This document shows positions 9,209 through 18,020 of a DNA stretch of 64,000 bases, piece by piece (position 1 is the first letter of the stretch; each line of letters begins with the position of its first letter). The position numbers and the translations under genes were made by a program. Source of the DNA: Legionellaceae bacterium (GTDB taxonomy: Bacteria > Pseudomonadota > Gammaproteobacteria > Legionellales > Legionellaceae); assembly GCA_018061965.1 (NCBI GenBank), contig JAGOTG010000009.1, positions 1 to 64,000 of the forward strand. Direction: 5' to 3'. Under the pieces are notes generated by a model that saw only the letters and a program-made list of their open reading frames with translations, was not told the origin of the DNA and did not search any database.

Positions 9209-9262
9209 GTAGGTTGGGCCTTGGCCAACAGCAGTGCTTCGTTGGGCCAAGGCCCAACCTAC
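9209..9262. repeat. Long inverted repeat of family A (GTAGGTTGGGCC)
   Basis: Arms 9209-9229 and 9241-9262 are reverse complements except for one missing C, with an 11-base spacer; each arm is itself partly palindromic (TTGGGCCAAGGCCCAA). The flanks TTAATAAA and TTTATTAGTTAA extend the symmetry. Between two genes on the minus strand (9131 start, 9460 end), so it is downstream of the PEBP gene. The rest of 9132-9459 holds only further repeats and no convincing gene. Confidence 0.75.
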
Positions 9263-9312
9263 ATTTATTAGTTAATTAAAAATCAATTCACCCTATTTTG
9301 TGACTATGAGGG

Positions 9313-9336
9313 TGGATTCCCTGCGGGGGAATGACA
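9313..9336. repeat. GGATTCCC-type small palindrome
   Basis: GGATTCCCTGCGGGGGAATGA forms a short stem of the widespread GATTCCC/GGGAATC kind known from many proteobacterial genomes. Only one copy is obvious in this window. Confidence 0.4.
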
Positions 9337-9390
9337 GTGTACTTTCAAATTGAATAGTATAAGCAGAATGCCATAAATGTCTATAAAAAC

Positions 9391-9415
9391 GGTAGGTTGG
9401 ACTAAGGCCCAACCA
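9391..9415. repeat. Single-copy half element of family A
   Basis: GGTAGGTTGG-ACTAA-GGCCCAACCAC repeats the family A core, with an imperfect stem, just past the stop of the PEBP gene (minus strand, ends 9460). Placement again suggests a role at a transcript end. Confidence 0.55.
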
Positions 9416-9459
9416 CTTTATAGCTAACTAAAGGGATTGGCTTAGCACCATTTTAGGAG

Positions 9460-9972
9460 TTACTTTCCATACCTTCCGATTAAAATCGCTTGTCCAAGTA
9501 TATGGGATTGCATAGCATTGATCAGATCATCGTACTGGGGTGTGTCTAAAAGTGGCAATACCGTGTCTAAAGCATAGAGTCTAAAAAAGTATCGATGTGT
9601 TCCGCTAAGAGGGCAGGGGCCACCATAGCCTGGTTTGTTCCAACTGTTTAATCCGTTCACGGCTTCAATCGGCAAAGAGGCATTTTGCTCCAGACTAGCG
9701 GTGTTCGAAGGCAGATTATACACCAGCCAATGGACCCTATTACCGGCTGGAGCGTCGGGATCATTCATAATTAATGCAAACGACATGGTGTTCTGCGGGG
9801 CATTTTTCCAACGTAAATTAGGTGAAATATTTTGACCTTGGCATGTATATTTTTGTGGAATCATTCTGTTTTTTTGAAAAGCTGTGCTGGTTAATTCAAA
9901 TCCCATAGCAAAACTTGTGACTGGCAAACATCCTATTAAGACTAAATAAGTAATTATTTTTATGATTTTCAT
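9460..9972 (-). CDS. YbhB/YbcL-type phosphatidylethanolamine-binding protein (Raf kinase inhibitor-like), exported
   Basis: A 170-aa protein with an N-terminal signal peptide (residues 1-22, ending near SFA). The PEBP fold is marked by GQNISPNLRWKNAP, then MNDPDAPAGNRVHWLVYNLP, and GYGGPCPLSGTHRYFFRLYAL, which include the ligand-pocket Asp-Pro-Asp and His residues. Bacterial members are of uncertain function; the fold binds small anions or phosphoryl groups. The signal peptide places it in the periplasm. Monocistronic, with family A repeats downstream. Confidence 0.92.
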   Translation of the reverse strand: MKIIKIITYLVLIGCLPVTSFAMGFELTSTAFQKNRMIPQKYTCQGQNISPNLRWKNAPQNTMSFALIMNDPDAPAGNRVHWLVYNLPSNTASLEQNASLPIEAVNGLNSWNKPGYGGPCPLSGTHRYFFRLYALDTVLPLLDTPQYDDLINAMQSHILGQAILIGRYGK

Positions 9973-10150
9973 TGTTCTTTCTCATTGAAATAGTCCAGCA
10001 GAATTATCAAGCTAACGTGGGACATTTATATTGTCAATATTTGGTAGGATGCATCTTAGCCGTGACAGTAAGAGAGCTGAGGAGTATCCTTTGTGGCTTT
10101 ACCAATTTATGCTAGGCTAATCGGATAGGTAATACTCAATAGAGCGACTT

Positions 10151-11269
10151 ATGCCCACTCAACCCAAGCGGTTATTGTCCTTAGATGTTTTTCGTGGCAT
10201 CACCATTGCTGGTATGATTTTAGTCAATACGATTGTGTTATCTCCGTTTCAGATTTTGGATCATGCAGAATGGAATGGATGTACTTTCGCAGATCTGGTA
10301 TTCCCATTTTTTTTAGTGGTCATGGGAATTTCTCTGGTTTTGTCTATATCCAAACAACGCTCAGTAGGGATTAGCCAATCGCATATTTTTTATAAAATAA
10401 TTCAGCGAACTTTCATTATTTTTCTATTAGGAATGCTGTTAAATATATTTCCGTATCATATGACGAGCGATACATTCATGACCGTAAGAGTATATGGGGT
10501 TTTGCAACGGATTGCGCTGTGCTATTTTTTTTCAGCATTGACTTATTTGTACCTCAATACGGTCTTGCAAATTGTTCTGACGGGCGCATTATTAATCGGT
10601 TATTGGATGCTCATGACTTATTATCCAGTCCCGCATTATGGCTTCGGAAATTTGAGCCCAGCGGGAAATCTGGGTGCTTACCTTGATCGGCTTATATTTA
10701 ACCCTACCAATTTATATGGCAAAGTTTTTGACCCTGAGGGTTTGTTGAGCACGTTGCCAGCCATTGCCAGTACTTTATTTGGCAATATTGTAGGCATTGG
10801 ATTGCTAACGAGCAAAACAGCTACCCAAAAATTCCTGGGAATGCTGGCAGCCGGAACTTTCTTAATGGCTTTGGGTTGGTTTTGGGGGCAGTGGTTTCCC
10901 ATTAACAAAGCGCTTTGGACAAGTTCCTATGCATTATGGACTGCAGGATTGGCCTTACTAAGCTTTGCGATATGTTATGGCCTAATAGAAATCAAACATA
11001 TTGTTCACTGGTCTAAACCCTTTGAAATATTTGGCTTGAATGCGATTGTGGCCTATTTTTTGCATGTCTTGTTTTTCAAAATCCAACTTAAAATTCATTT
11101 GAGCTGTGGATGGGGTAAGACTTGCAATTTACGTCAAATCATTCTCAAGGATTTATTCGGATGGATGACCTTACCCTATGCGTCGTTAACGTATGCGATT
11201 ACGTCAGTGCTTTTTTGGTTGCTGGTGTTAACCATTTTATATAAAAGGAAAATTTTTATCCGTGTATAG
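10151..11269 (+). CDS. NagX-like acyltransferase family membrane protein (COG4299, heparan-alpha-glucosaminide N-acetyltransferase-like)
   Basis: A 372-aa protein with about ten membrane segments. It opens with RLLSLDVFRGITIAGMILVN, the family hallmark, followed by ADLVFPFFLVVMGISL, and contains RVYGVLQRIALCYFF and GLNAIVAYFLHVLFF, all typical of COG4299. Human HGSNAT belongs to the same superfamily and acetylates glucosamine from acetyl-CoA across the membrane; in bacteria the substrate may be a cell-wall amino sugar. Transcribed alone. C-terminal end Lys/Arg rich, normal for the family. Confidence 0.88.
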   Translation: MPTQPKRLLSLDVFRGITIAGMILVNTIVLSPFQILDHAEWNGCTFADLVFPFFLVVMGISLVLSISKQRSVGISQSHIFYKIIQRTFIIFLLGMLLNIFPYHMTSDTFMTVRVYGVLQRIALCYFFSALTYLYLNTVLQIVLTGALLIGYWMLMTYYPVPHYGFGNLSPAGNLGAYLDRLIFNPTNLYGKVFDPEGLLSTLPAIASTLFGNIVGIGLLTSKTATQKFLGMLAAGTFLMALGWFWGQWFPINKALWTSSYALWTAGLALLSFAICYGLIEIKHIVHWSKPFEIFGLNAIVAYFLHVLFFKIQLKIHLSCGWGKTCNLRQIILKDLFGWMTLPYASLTYAITSVLFWLLVLTILYKRKIFIRV

Positions 11270-11330
11270 CCACTGTTGTATCCAAAGACACATTGTTCTA
11301 AGCGCACTTGTATTTGCGTCGAGTAGAACT

Positions 11331-12623
11331 CTAGATTTCTGTAGGTTTTTTGGGTTTGGTGCGAAAAGGGGTTGGTGTTGTATTCGATTGATTGGTTTTT
11401 TCTGTCGGTATCGGTGGTGCTGATGATGCTGATAGATTAAAACCATGGGTTGTGGTTTCTCCCATAGAAGTTAGATTTATGGGTACCGCTACGGGTATAT
11501 GCTTAGCTTGAGCTGCTTTTAATTTTTGTTGGGTTTTTTTAGCGGCTGCCTGTTTTTTTCTGAAAGAAGCATCTGCCTCGGCCATTGTTTTTTGCACTTT
11601 TTCAGCAGCTTTTTTGAGATTACCTTGAGTTTTAGATCCCCCCAAAATAGGGCGTAAAAACTCTCTTTTTTCGGATCGATGCGTATCCAGTGTTTTTTGC
11701 TCTTCCAGTGTGAACTTTGTCGCCGCCATTGAGCGTTGTAATCTATTTTCTAGTTGCGATTTAACTTTAAAATAATCTTGTTCAGTGAGTGTTTTTTGAG
11801 AAACATCGTGACGCAAGCTGTTCATTTCTGTCTGGACTGATTTGATTTTCTCCTGCACGGCTTTGAGTTTTTTATCATTTGCACCGTAACGGCTCTCTAA
11901 TTGTTGTGCAGTGGCTTTTAAATCCGATTCAAAAGTCGTTAAAGCTTGTTCTGCTGCAGCTGCTTTATGTTGAAAAAAAGCAATGACATTCGCCCTACGT
12001 TCAGCCGATTGATTTAGATCACCGGGTTGAAACTGTCGTGCTTTATATAAAGCAAGCTTGTGTTTGTCAGGATTAAATGATTCATAACTATGCTGTATTC
12101 GTTTGGTAGCAGGATCTATTTCACGCCCACTGGTAAAGTTTTGTAGATTTTTTTGATAGTCTGATGCAAGGTATACTTTATTGGCCCACGGGTCGCAAAA
12201 AACGGCATTTTCCCCCCAGGTCTGTGGCTTTGATGGATTGCTGTTTTTATCGCGGCCTAACACTAAAAAAACATGATCACCTCCTTCAATATGAAAAACC
12301 TCCGCATGAGTAGTGGGGTGATGTTCTGCAATATATTCCAAAGCAAGATCACTATATTCACAACAATTGCCAGAACGTTGTTGCTTAGAAAAGTAAGTGC
12401 TGGCATAAAAATCATCAACGCTTTTATCAAGGCTTAAGGAGATTTGAGGAGAGGATTTTGAGGCGTCTGACACCTCTTTTCGCATGGCGGCAATCTGGTT
12501 TCGTATATCGAATTGGGTTGCTAGATTATACCGATTAAAAGAGACGGAAGTACTACAGGTGTCAATAATGGCACGGGCATATGCATTTGCTTGTAGTCCA
12601 ATTTCTTCATTAGAATAAGTCAT
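11331..12623 (-). CDS. Candidate effector: papain/transglutaminase-like Cys-His-Asp domain plus coiled coil
   Basis: No known gene recognised. Residues about 80-150 show a possible catalytic triad in the order Cys-His-Asp: RSGNCCEYSDLALEY (C87 or C88), IEGGDHVFLVLGRD (H117), and ENAVFCDPWANKVY (D144). This order and the local hydrophobic pattern fit papain-like or transglutaminase-like cysteine enzymes, including deamidase toxins such as the PMT C3 domain and SseI, but the match is by eye only. Residues 200-385 are Ala/Lys/Gln-rich helices, probably coiled coil; the tail is Thr/Pro/Lys rich. No signal peptide or membrane segment. Such a plan suits a protein secreted into host cells; this is inference. 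Confidence 0.7.
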   Translation of the reverse strand: MTYSNEEIGLQANAYARAIIDTCSTSVSFNRYNLATQFDIRNQIAAMRKEVSDASKSSPQISLSLDKSVDDFYASTYFSKQQRSGNCCEYSDLALEYIAEHHPTTHAEVFHIEGGDHVFLVLGRDKNSNPSKPQTWGENAVFCDPWANKVYLASDYQKNLQNFTSGREIDPATKRIQHSYESFNPDKHKLALYKARQFQPGDLNQSAERRANVIAFFQHKAAAAEQALTTFESDLKATAQQLESRYGANDKKLKAVQEKIKSVQTEMNSLRHDVSQKTLTEQDYFKVKSQLENRLQRSMAATKFTLEEQKTLDTHRSEKREFLRPILGGSKTQGNLKKAAEKVQKTMAEADASFRKKQAAAKKTQQKLKAAQAKHIPVAVPINLTSMGETTTHGFNLSASSAPPIPTEKTNQSNTTPTPFRTKPKKPTEI

Positions 12624-12719
12624 ACTTAACTCTTCTGTGAAAAACAGGTTATCGTGTCATATTCTATGTATAGCCTATAGAATTCTATAGAACAAGCTTA
12701 GACATGAGTAGACGTATTA

Positions 12720-13082
12720 TTAACGCGTACGAACACAGGCTCGCTTATGACAATGTGTCTGACGTTGTCGAACATACTGTTTGGTATATACGGTGCGTGT
12801 CCTTACGAAATAAGGCTCTTCATCATAAGTGTAATAATTGGAATACATGGGCTCTAGAACTCGGACATAACGCGGATAGCCCATCTGCGCTAATTGCATG
12901 CGCATCATGCGGTTTTGCATCCTTCTTGCTCTTAATTGATGCATTAACAGCCTATCTTCATACCCATAATCATCCATCATGCCAGGCATTCCCTGATTCA
13001 CAGAAAAGCTAATCGAAGTGTGGGCAAAAACGCTGGAGCTCATTAAAAGTCCCAAGAGACAGACTAACATGATTTTTTTCAT
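12720..13082 (-). CDS. Small exported Met/Arg/Tyr-rich protein, unknown
   Basis: A 120-aa protein with a clear signal peptide (MKKIMLVCLLGLLMSSSVFA, cleavage before HTS). The mature part is rich in Met, Arg and Tyr (GMPGMMDDYGYEDRLLMHQL, RRMQNRMMRMQL) and ends with a basic, Cys/His-containing tail. Met-rich stretches can bind copper(I), but nothing else supports this. No homologue recognised. Single gene between the cysteine-enzyme gene and a divergent acetyltransferase. Confidence 0.7.
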   Translation of the reverse strand: MKKIMLVCLLGLLMSSSVFAHTSISFSVNQGMPGMMDDYGYEDRLLMHQLRARRMQNRMMRMQLAQMGYPRYVRVLEPMYSNYYTYDEEPYFVRTRTVYTKQYVRQRQTHCHKRACVRTR

Positions 13083-13266
13083 AATTTACACTTAATATGA
13101 ACATTGTGCGAATACTATACCCTAAATATACAAAAAATACCATCCTGGTGCTTATGAAGGTATATCTACCCAGTTGTACAAGAATTACGAAAAACTACTA
13201 TAACTTTTGACTTCGCATGCGATAAACTACACTATCTTCCTCAATATACGACTGCTGCGAGCTTCC

Positions 13267-13773
13267 ATGAACGATCCCATCGAAACAAAGCGCCTAATCC
13301 TTCGACCTTTTCAAACGCAGGATTTAGATAGTTTTGCGTTGATATGCAACGACCCGTTAGTTATGCAGTATATTGGGGATGGGCGCATACTTGACCGTGA
13401 AGGCACTCAGCATCTTTTGACTTGGATCATGACCCGGCATGCAAAATGTGGGTTTGGTTTGTTGGCGATTACTCTAAAAGAAACGCATCAGCTCTTGGGC
13501 TTTTGTGGTTTGTTTGAACAAACCGTTGACGAAGCCAATCATATTGAGCTGGGATATCGTTTAGACCGAGCGTTTTGGGGTAGGGGAATCGCATCGGAAG
13601 CGGCCAAAGCTGTAAAAGATTACAGTCATATCACATTGCATATTCCCTATTTGATTTCTATTATTCACCAACAGAATGTAGCTTCAAAAAAAGTGGCGCA
13701 AAAAATTGGGATGCATTATTGGAAAAGCACGGTTTTTAAAGGGCAGACGGTGGATGTTTTTCATTCGGCTTAG
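13267..13773 (+). CDS. GNAT N-acetyltransferase, RimJ/RimL type
   Basis: A 168-aa protein with TKRLILRPFQTQDLDSFALI at the N-terminus and a LGYRLDRAFWGRGIASEAAKA block, the acetyl-CoA pyrophosphate-binding motif A (xGxGxA) of the family, followed by IHQQNVASKKVAQKIGMHYW, the motif B helix of the RimJ/RimL class. It acetylates an amino group on an unknown protein or small molecule. The frame is open 60 bases further upstream from a TTG, but the conserved start MNDPIETKRL supports ATG 13267. Monocistronic. Confidence 0.88.
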   Translation: MNDPIETKRLILRPFQTQDLDSFALICNDPLVMQYIGDGRILDREGTQHLLTWIMTRHAKCGFGLLAITLKETHQLLGFCGLFEQTVDEANHIELGYRLDRAFWGRGIASEAAKAVKDYSHITLHIPYLISIIHQQNVASKKVAQKIGMHYWKSTVFKGQTVDVFHSA

Positions 13774-13941
13774 AAACAAACATCTGAATAAAATAAAATC
13801 CATTTGAGTACTTCCAGCTGATGAGGGTAATGCATCTCCTAAGCTCGAAAGGAACCGGGTTAATCCTTGGCATCTGTAACGTCATTGGATTGATCATAAC
13901 CATGGCATTAGTATTGTACAGAGGTGAAATAGGGATATCTT

Positions 13942-14301
13942 ATGTTAAAAACTATAAAAATAGGGCATGGTATTGTGCTGGCTGGGTTTTCTTTATTGGT
14001 CTTTGCCGAACCCGAACAGGTTTTGGATGCAACCATCGACACTATTAAGATCACAGTAACGATTCAGGATGAGACAGCAGCTGGCTTGGGTTACCTTGTA
14101 GAAGGCAAAAAATATGGGGGTTCCGGAAAAATTTTTTCAGGAGAGGGTCCCAGAGGCAAAGAATACTCATTTGGCTATAGAAAGCAACACAGGACAAGCA
14201 CGCATATTCAATGTGGAAAGATGATCTTGGATAACGACAGTAACATTTCTTTGATCACCGATGGTGAAACTTGCCACAGTAAACTTGAACAAATTGGCTA
14301 A
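13942..14301 (+). CDS. Small exported protein, unknown
   Basis: A 119-aa protein with an N-terminal signal segment (KIGHGIVLAGFSLLVFAEPE) and a mature part of mixed beta character with Gly-rich loops and two cysteines (near 91 and 110) that could pair in the periplasm. AGGG lies about 8 bases ahead of the ATG. No homologue recognised. The next gene, also a small exported protein with cysteines, follows after 120 bases in the same direction. Confidence 0.6.
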   Translation: MLKTIKIGHGIVLAGFSLLVFAEPEQVLDATIDTIKITVTIQDETAAGLGYLVEGKKYGGSGKIFSGEGPRGKEYSFGYRKQHRTSTHIQCGKMILDNDSNISLITDGETCHSKLEQIG

Positions 14302-14424
14302 ATTTATTTATTGAGTGTGGCAAATTCTTCTATAGAATACATAATTTGCATGATTTCATAATTAAGTCCCCAATTTGCAAACTTTTTGTTATGCTAGGAG
14401 GACTTTATTTTTTAGAGGTCTATT

Positions 14425-14934
14425 ATGAAAAGAGTGTTAGCTGTTATTGTTTTAGGCGGTCTTGTATTCTCTCATTATGTGTTCGCTAATACGCCTGGAT
14501 GCGGAGAAACGGTTTTTAGTATTCAAAATGAAAGCTCTAATGATTGTGTTTTGAAAGAGTATAAAATTTTAAAAGGCACCTTGTTTGATGAGTTTCAGGT
14601 TCCTGATGTGGTATTGCGTGGTACAACAATGGCGTTTACGGTAACGCGAGGCCGTGATAAAAGAGAGTCGATGGGCGATTACCGATTCGCACCTAATACC
14701 TCGACTATGGTGTATTTAAGCTATCAATGTGGAAACGACCAGAGCATTTCTATGTTGTCGCATCTACGCCCGGAAGTGTATTGCTCTATTGGTGGGGAGC
14801 GATCTATTGCAGAAGGTTTTGTACTCAGCAAAAATAATCTTGATGCAAAATTCAGTAAACTAAATCCAGCCATTTGTAGCGCTTGGAACGAAACAAGACC
14901 AGCACAAATCAATTGGGTGCTCGCTGACAGTTAA
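14425..14934 (+). CDS. Exported cysteine-containing protein, unknown
   Basis: A 169-aa protein with a good signal peptide (MKRVLAVIVLGGLVFSHYVFA). The mature region has a FSIQNESSNDCVLKEY strand block, a PDVVLRGTTMAFTV strand block and five cysteines, suggesting a disulphide-linked beta sandwich in the periplasm or outside the cell. AGAGG sits 9 bases upstream of the ATG. It converges on the SDR gene with only 16 bases between stops. No homologue recognised. Confidence 0.65.
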   Translation: MKRVLAVIVLGGLVFSHYVFANTPGCGETVFSIQNESSNDCVLKEYKILKGTLFDEFQVPDVVLRGTTMAFTVTRGRDKRESMGDYRFAPNTSTMVYLSYQCGNDQSISMLSHLRPEVYCSIGGERSIAEGFVLSKNNLDAKFSKLNPAICSAWNETRPAQINWVLADS

Positions 14935-14950
14935 TGCAAGGATAAAGTCG

Positions 14951-15805
14951 CTAAAAGCGAGCGTCTCTTTTTTTTGCATGGCGCGATAAGCTCTGAAACA
15001 ACTTTTCCAGTTCATGTTCGTGAGGTGCTGATTGATCCATAAGCGCGTTTTTGTATTCTTCACAATAGCGTTTTACTTCTGCATCGGGAAATATATAAAA
15101 AATTTTCTGTGCAACGCCGTGCATAATGATCGCCGCGACGTCTTCCGGGCTTTGGGCATCTTCTAAGCTGCGATTGAGTAAGGTATGAAATAACGAGGGT
15201 TCGCCAGCAAATGAGTTGGAAATAAGATTGGTATTGGTTAAGGTTGGGCAGACTACAGAAACTTCTATCGGTTTTTCTAGGCGCCGCAAATCAAAATACA
15301 ACGACTCGGAGAGGGCAACAACAGCGTGTTTTGACATGGTATAGGCTGCTAATTGTGAGCCACTACACAGACCGTATACACTGGCCATATTGACGATATG
15401 CGCTGTTTGGTTACGCTCAAACCAATAGGGTAAAAAAGCTTTTATGCCATATATTATGCCATAAACATTCACTTCCATGACCTGGCGAATTTGATCGGTG
15501 GGTAATTCCCAAAGGGGAGCAATCGGGCCACTGATGCCCGCATTGTTAATCAATACATCCACTTGGCCAAATGTCGCAAATGCAGTCTTTGCGAGTTGAA
15601 GCATTTGATCTTCGGAACTGACATCACAAACTTCTGTGTGAACGGTTGCGCTGGCCACGGCACGCAATTGATTGGCCCGTTGCATTAAGACTGCTTCGTT
15701 TCTATCGACCATCATCACAGACAGGCCTTGAGAAACGCACTCTGCAGCCAAAGCTAAACCAATCCCACTTGCTGCACCGGTGATCACTGCTACTGGATTG
15801 CTCAT
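14951..15805 (-). CDS. Short-chain dehydrogenase/reductase (SDR)
   Basis: A 284-aa classical SDR. It shows the cofactor motif TGAASGIG (residues 9-16), D61 for the adenine ring, NNAG (87-90), and the catalytic Ser142, Tyr155 and Lys159 in YTMSK. Asp34-Arg35 after the second strand suggests preference for NAD or mixed use rather than a clear NADP site. Substrate unknown. The frame is open for 19 more codons upstream, but AAGAAGG placed 7 bases before ATG 15805 and the start MSNPVAVITG decide the start. Confidence 0.9.
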   Translation of the reverse strand: MSNPVAVITGAASGIGLALAAECVSQGLSVMMVDRNEAVLMQRANQLRAVASATVHTEVCDVSSEDQMLQLAKTAFATFGQVDVLINNAGISGPIAPLWELPTDQIRQVMEVNVYGIIYGIKAFLPYWFERNQTAHIVNMASVYGLCSGSQLAAYTMSKHAVVALSESLYFDLRRLEKPIEVSVVCPTLTNTNLISNSFAGEPSLFHTLLNRSLEDAQSPEDVAAIIMHGVAQKIFYIFPDAEVKRYCEEYKNALMDQSAPHEHELEKLFQSLSRHAKKRDARF

Positions 15806-15979
15806 AAGCTGCCTTCTTACCATGAGTATTTTATAGGGACGGGCTTGCTGATTTTTGAGCACCGAAGCTCAGAAAATCAGCGCTTTTTGGCCGAGATAGC
15901 AGAATTATCAACGAGCCCTAGTCTTGCGAGTAATTTTATAGATTGTTACAATCATACCACTTAAGGACAAGGGATAACC

Positions 15980-16663
15980 ATGATATTTTTTTTACGTATT
16001 TTTCTCATTGCTAGTTTACTAAGCGGCTGTGTTGATTTTGCAGTGAATCACGATAAAACAAAACAACTACATCAGCGCGCTTCTGTTAATCGTCATCCTC
16101 CTGGCGAAATCTATACCATGCGGGGTGGTCTGGGTGGTATTTTTAGCAAAGGTATGAACCGTTTGGAAAGCTCATTAGAAAATGACAATGACATTCCAGC
16201 CTTGAGTACGGTATGGTTCAAAGGTGGTCCATTAGCTAAAGACATTATGCGGCATTACGAAGATAGTCGTAGTCACCGTCCCATTATATTGGCAGGCCAT
16301 TCGTTGGGTGCGAATGAGCAAATCAATATTGCTCGGACTTTAAATAAAAGCCACATTCCTGTTGCGTTGCTGATAACGGTTGATCCCGTTATTCCAGCAA
16401 CTATTCCGCCGAATGTGTGTCGCGCTATCAATTTTTACAAATCATCTTTTGTACCGTTACTGAGCGGATTGAAAGTTCGTGCAGACAATCCACAAAAAAC
16501 GCATCTTGAAAACATTGATGTCACAAAGTTGTCTGGCGTCAACGTCAATCATTTCAATATTGATAGCAGTCCGGTGATTCAACAAAGAATGATTAAAGAA
16601 GTGATTCAAGCTTTGGATTATCCTCAAGCCGATTGCGTGTCACATGCTAAAATCAGAAAGTAG
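15980..16663 (+). CDS. Lipoprotein with an alpha/beta-hydrolase (lipase/esterase-like) fold
   Basis: A 227-aa protein. LIASLLSGC is a lipobox with the lipidated Cys at 17. The nucleophile elbow AGHSLGA puts Ser at 108; TVDPV gives a possible acid at Asp135, and NVNHFNID gives a possible catalytic His191, the order expected for an alpha/beta hydrolase. It is small for a lipase and may act on short acyl esters at the membrane surface. Its last 20 bases overlap the flavin monooxygenase gene, so the two are probably one operon. Confidence 0.8.
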   Translation: MIFFLRIFLIASLLSGCVDFAVNHDKTKQLHQRASVNRHPPGEIYTMRGGLGGIFSKGMNRLESSLENDNDIPALSTVWFKGGPLAKDIMRHYEDSRSHRPIILAGHSLGANEQINIARTLNKSHIPVALLITVDPVIPATIPPNVCRAINFYKSSFVPLLSGLKVRADNPQKTHLENIDVTKLSGVNVNHFNIDSSPVIQQRMIKEVIQALDYPQADCVSHAKIRK

Positions 16664-17939
16664 GGTTTGTGTAATTGGAGCAGGGCCTTGTGGTCTTGCT
16701 ACGATTAAAAATTTGTTAGCCCAAGATATCAGAAACGTGGTTGTTTTTGAAAAAAACAACCAATTGGGTGGTAATTGGATCTATGATGAAAATAACCACC
16801 ACTCCAGTGTCTATGAAACGACGCATCTTATCAGCTCTAAACATCTGTCCTCTTTTGAGGACTTTCCCATGCCGGACGATTATCCAGATTATCCTTCCCA
16901 TCATCAAGTATTAAAGTATTTTCAGGCCTATGCTGCTCACTTTGATCTCGTATCCCATATTAAATTTAACACTGAAGTGCTCGAAGTAAACTATAAACCG
17001 GCGTTGTCTCACTGGGAACTCAGCTATGCTGATGGAAGTGGTCACCATACAGAAATTTTTGACTATGTGCTGGTAGCCAATGGCCACCATTGGAGTCCTT
17101 TTACTCCTCAGTACCCTGGGGAATTCCAAGGAGAAATATTGCATGCGCATAGCTATAAAAATGCGGCTCCTTTCAAAAATAAGAAGGTCCTCATAGTTGG
17201 CGCCGGAAATTCAGCCTGTGATATTGCTGTTGACATTGCGCGCGTGGCATCTAGTACGACTGTCAGCACGCGTCAGGGACAGCATATTTTTCCCAAATTT
17301 ATCTTTGGTAAACCGACAGATGTTTTGTATAGAAAGATCGCATGGCTGCCGTTTCGGGTGCAACAACAGTTAGCCAAGTGGGTCTTAAGAATGGTACAGG
17401 GGCGTTATGCAAAATATCAATTGCCGAATCCCCTTAATAAGCCTCTGAGTACGCATCCTACGATTAACTCAGAGTTACTCTATTTTATCCGGCACGGCAA
17501 AATCGCCATTCGAGGTAAAATACAATGTTTTGATGAAGATACCGTGCATTTTTCAGACGGAACTTGTGAATCATTTGATACGGTTATTTTTGCTACCGGG
17601 TATATAATTGATTTCCCTTTTTTTGAAACGTCATTCTTGGATTATCGCCAAGTACAAGAAATACCATTATATCTAAAGATGATGCATCCTGAGTTGGAAA
17701 ATCTGTATTTTATTGGTTTATTTCAACCCCAGGGCTGCATTTGGCCTTTAGCCGATCATCAAGCTCGACTTGCTGCGCAGATTATCGCAGGCAAATTGCA
17801 ACGACCTGCTAATGTATTAGCTAAAATTCAAAAAGAATCCGCGCGCAGCAAGCATCGTTTTGATAGCAGCCTACGTCATGTGCCGGAAGTAGATTGCCGC
17901 CGATTTAGAAAGCAACTGTTGCAAGAGTTGGCTAAATAA
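16644..17939 (+). CDS. Flavin-containing monooxygenase (FMO) family protein
   Basis: A 431-aa flavoprotein. RVCVIGAGPCGLAT (FAD GxGxxG, residues 12-17), EKNNQLGGNWIY, the FMO fingerprint FQGEILHAHSY (FxGxxxHxxxY, near 160-171), the NADPH site VGAGNSACDIAVDIA (near 184-198) and FATGY are all present. It should use NADPH and oxygen to oxidise soft nucleophiles (N or S) or carry out Baeyer-Villiger reactions. The start codon lies within the end of the lipoprotein hydrolase gene. Substrate unknown; pairing with an esterase hints at breakdown of ketone or ester compounds, which is speculation. Confidence 0.9.
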   Translation: MLKSESRVCVIGAGPCGLATIKNLLAQDIRNVVVFEKNNQLGGNWIYDENNHHSSVYETTHLISSKHLSSFEDFPMPDDYPDYPSHHQVLKYFQAYAAHFDLVSHIKFNTEVLEVNYKPALSHWELSYADGSGHHTEIFDYVLVANGHHWSPFTPQYPGEFQGEILHAHSYKNAAPFKNKKVLIVGAGNSACDIAVDIARVASSTTVSTRQGQHIFPKFIFGKPTDVLYRKIAWLPFRVQQQLAKWVLRMVQGRYAKYQLPNPLNKPLSTHPTINSELLYFIRHGKIAIRGKIQCFDEDTVHFSDGTCESFDTVIFATGYIIDFPFFETSFLDYRQVQEIPLYLKMMHPELENLYFIGLFQPQGCIWPLADHQARLAAQIIAGKLQRPANVLAKIQKESARSKHRFDSSLRHVPEVDCRRFRKQLLQELAK

Positions 17940-17963
17940 TTTTTTATCTCGGCGCTAGACAAC

Positions 17964-17987
17964 CCAATATTGGCAATATGGTATAAT
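17964..17987 (+). promoter_or_regulatory. Probable promoter -10 with an overlapping palindrome
   Basis: A perfect TATAAT at 17982-17987 lies 33 bases before the PspC gene. The 10-base palindrome CCAATATTGG (17964-17973) occupies the spacer, where a repressor could act. No good -35 is seen at 16-18 bases, which fits a promoter needing an activator or an extended contact. Confidence 0.45.
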
Positions 17988-18020
17988 GCCCAGCTAAGGT
18001 GAATTGCCAGGAGTGATGTC

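Noticed and set aside
13821-14048. A 75-codon plus-strand frame with one hydrophobic stretch
   Set aside because: It overlaps the better supported exported-protein gene at 13942, has no good ribosome site, and its second half is an out-of-frame reading of that gene.
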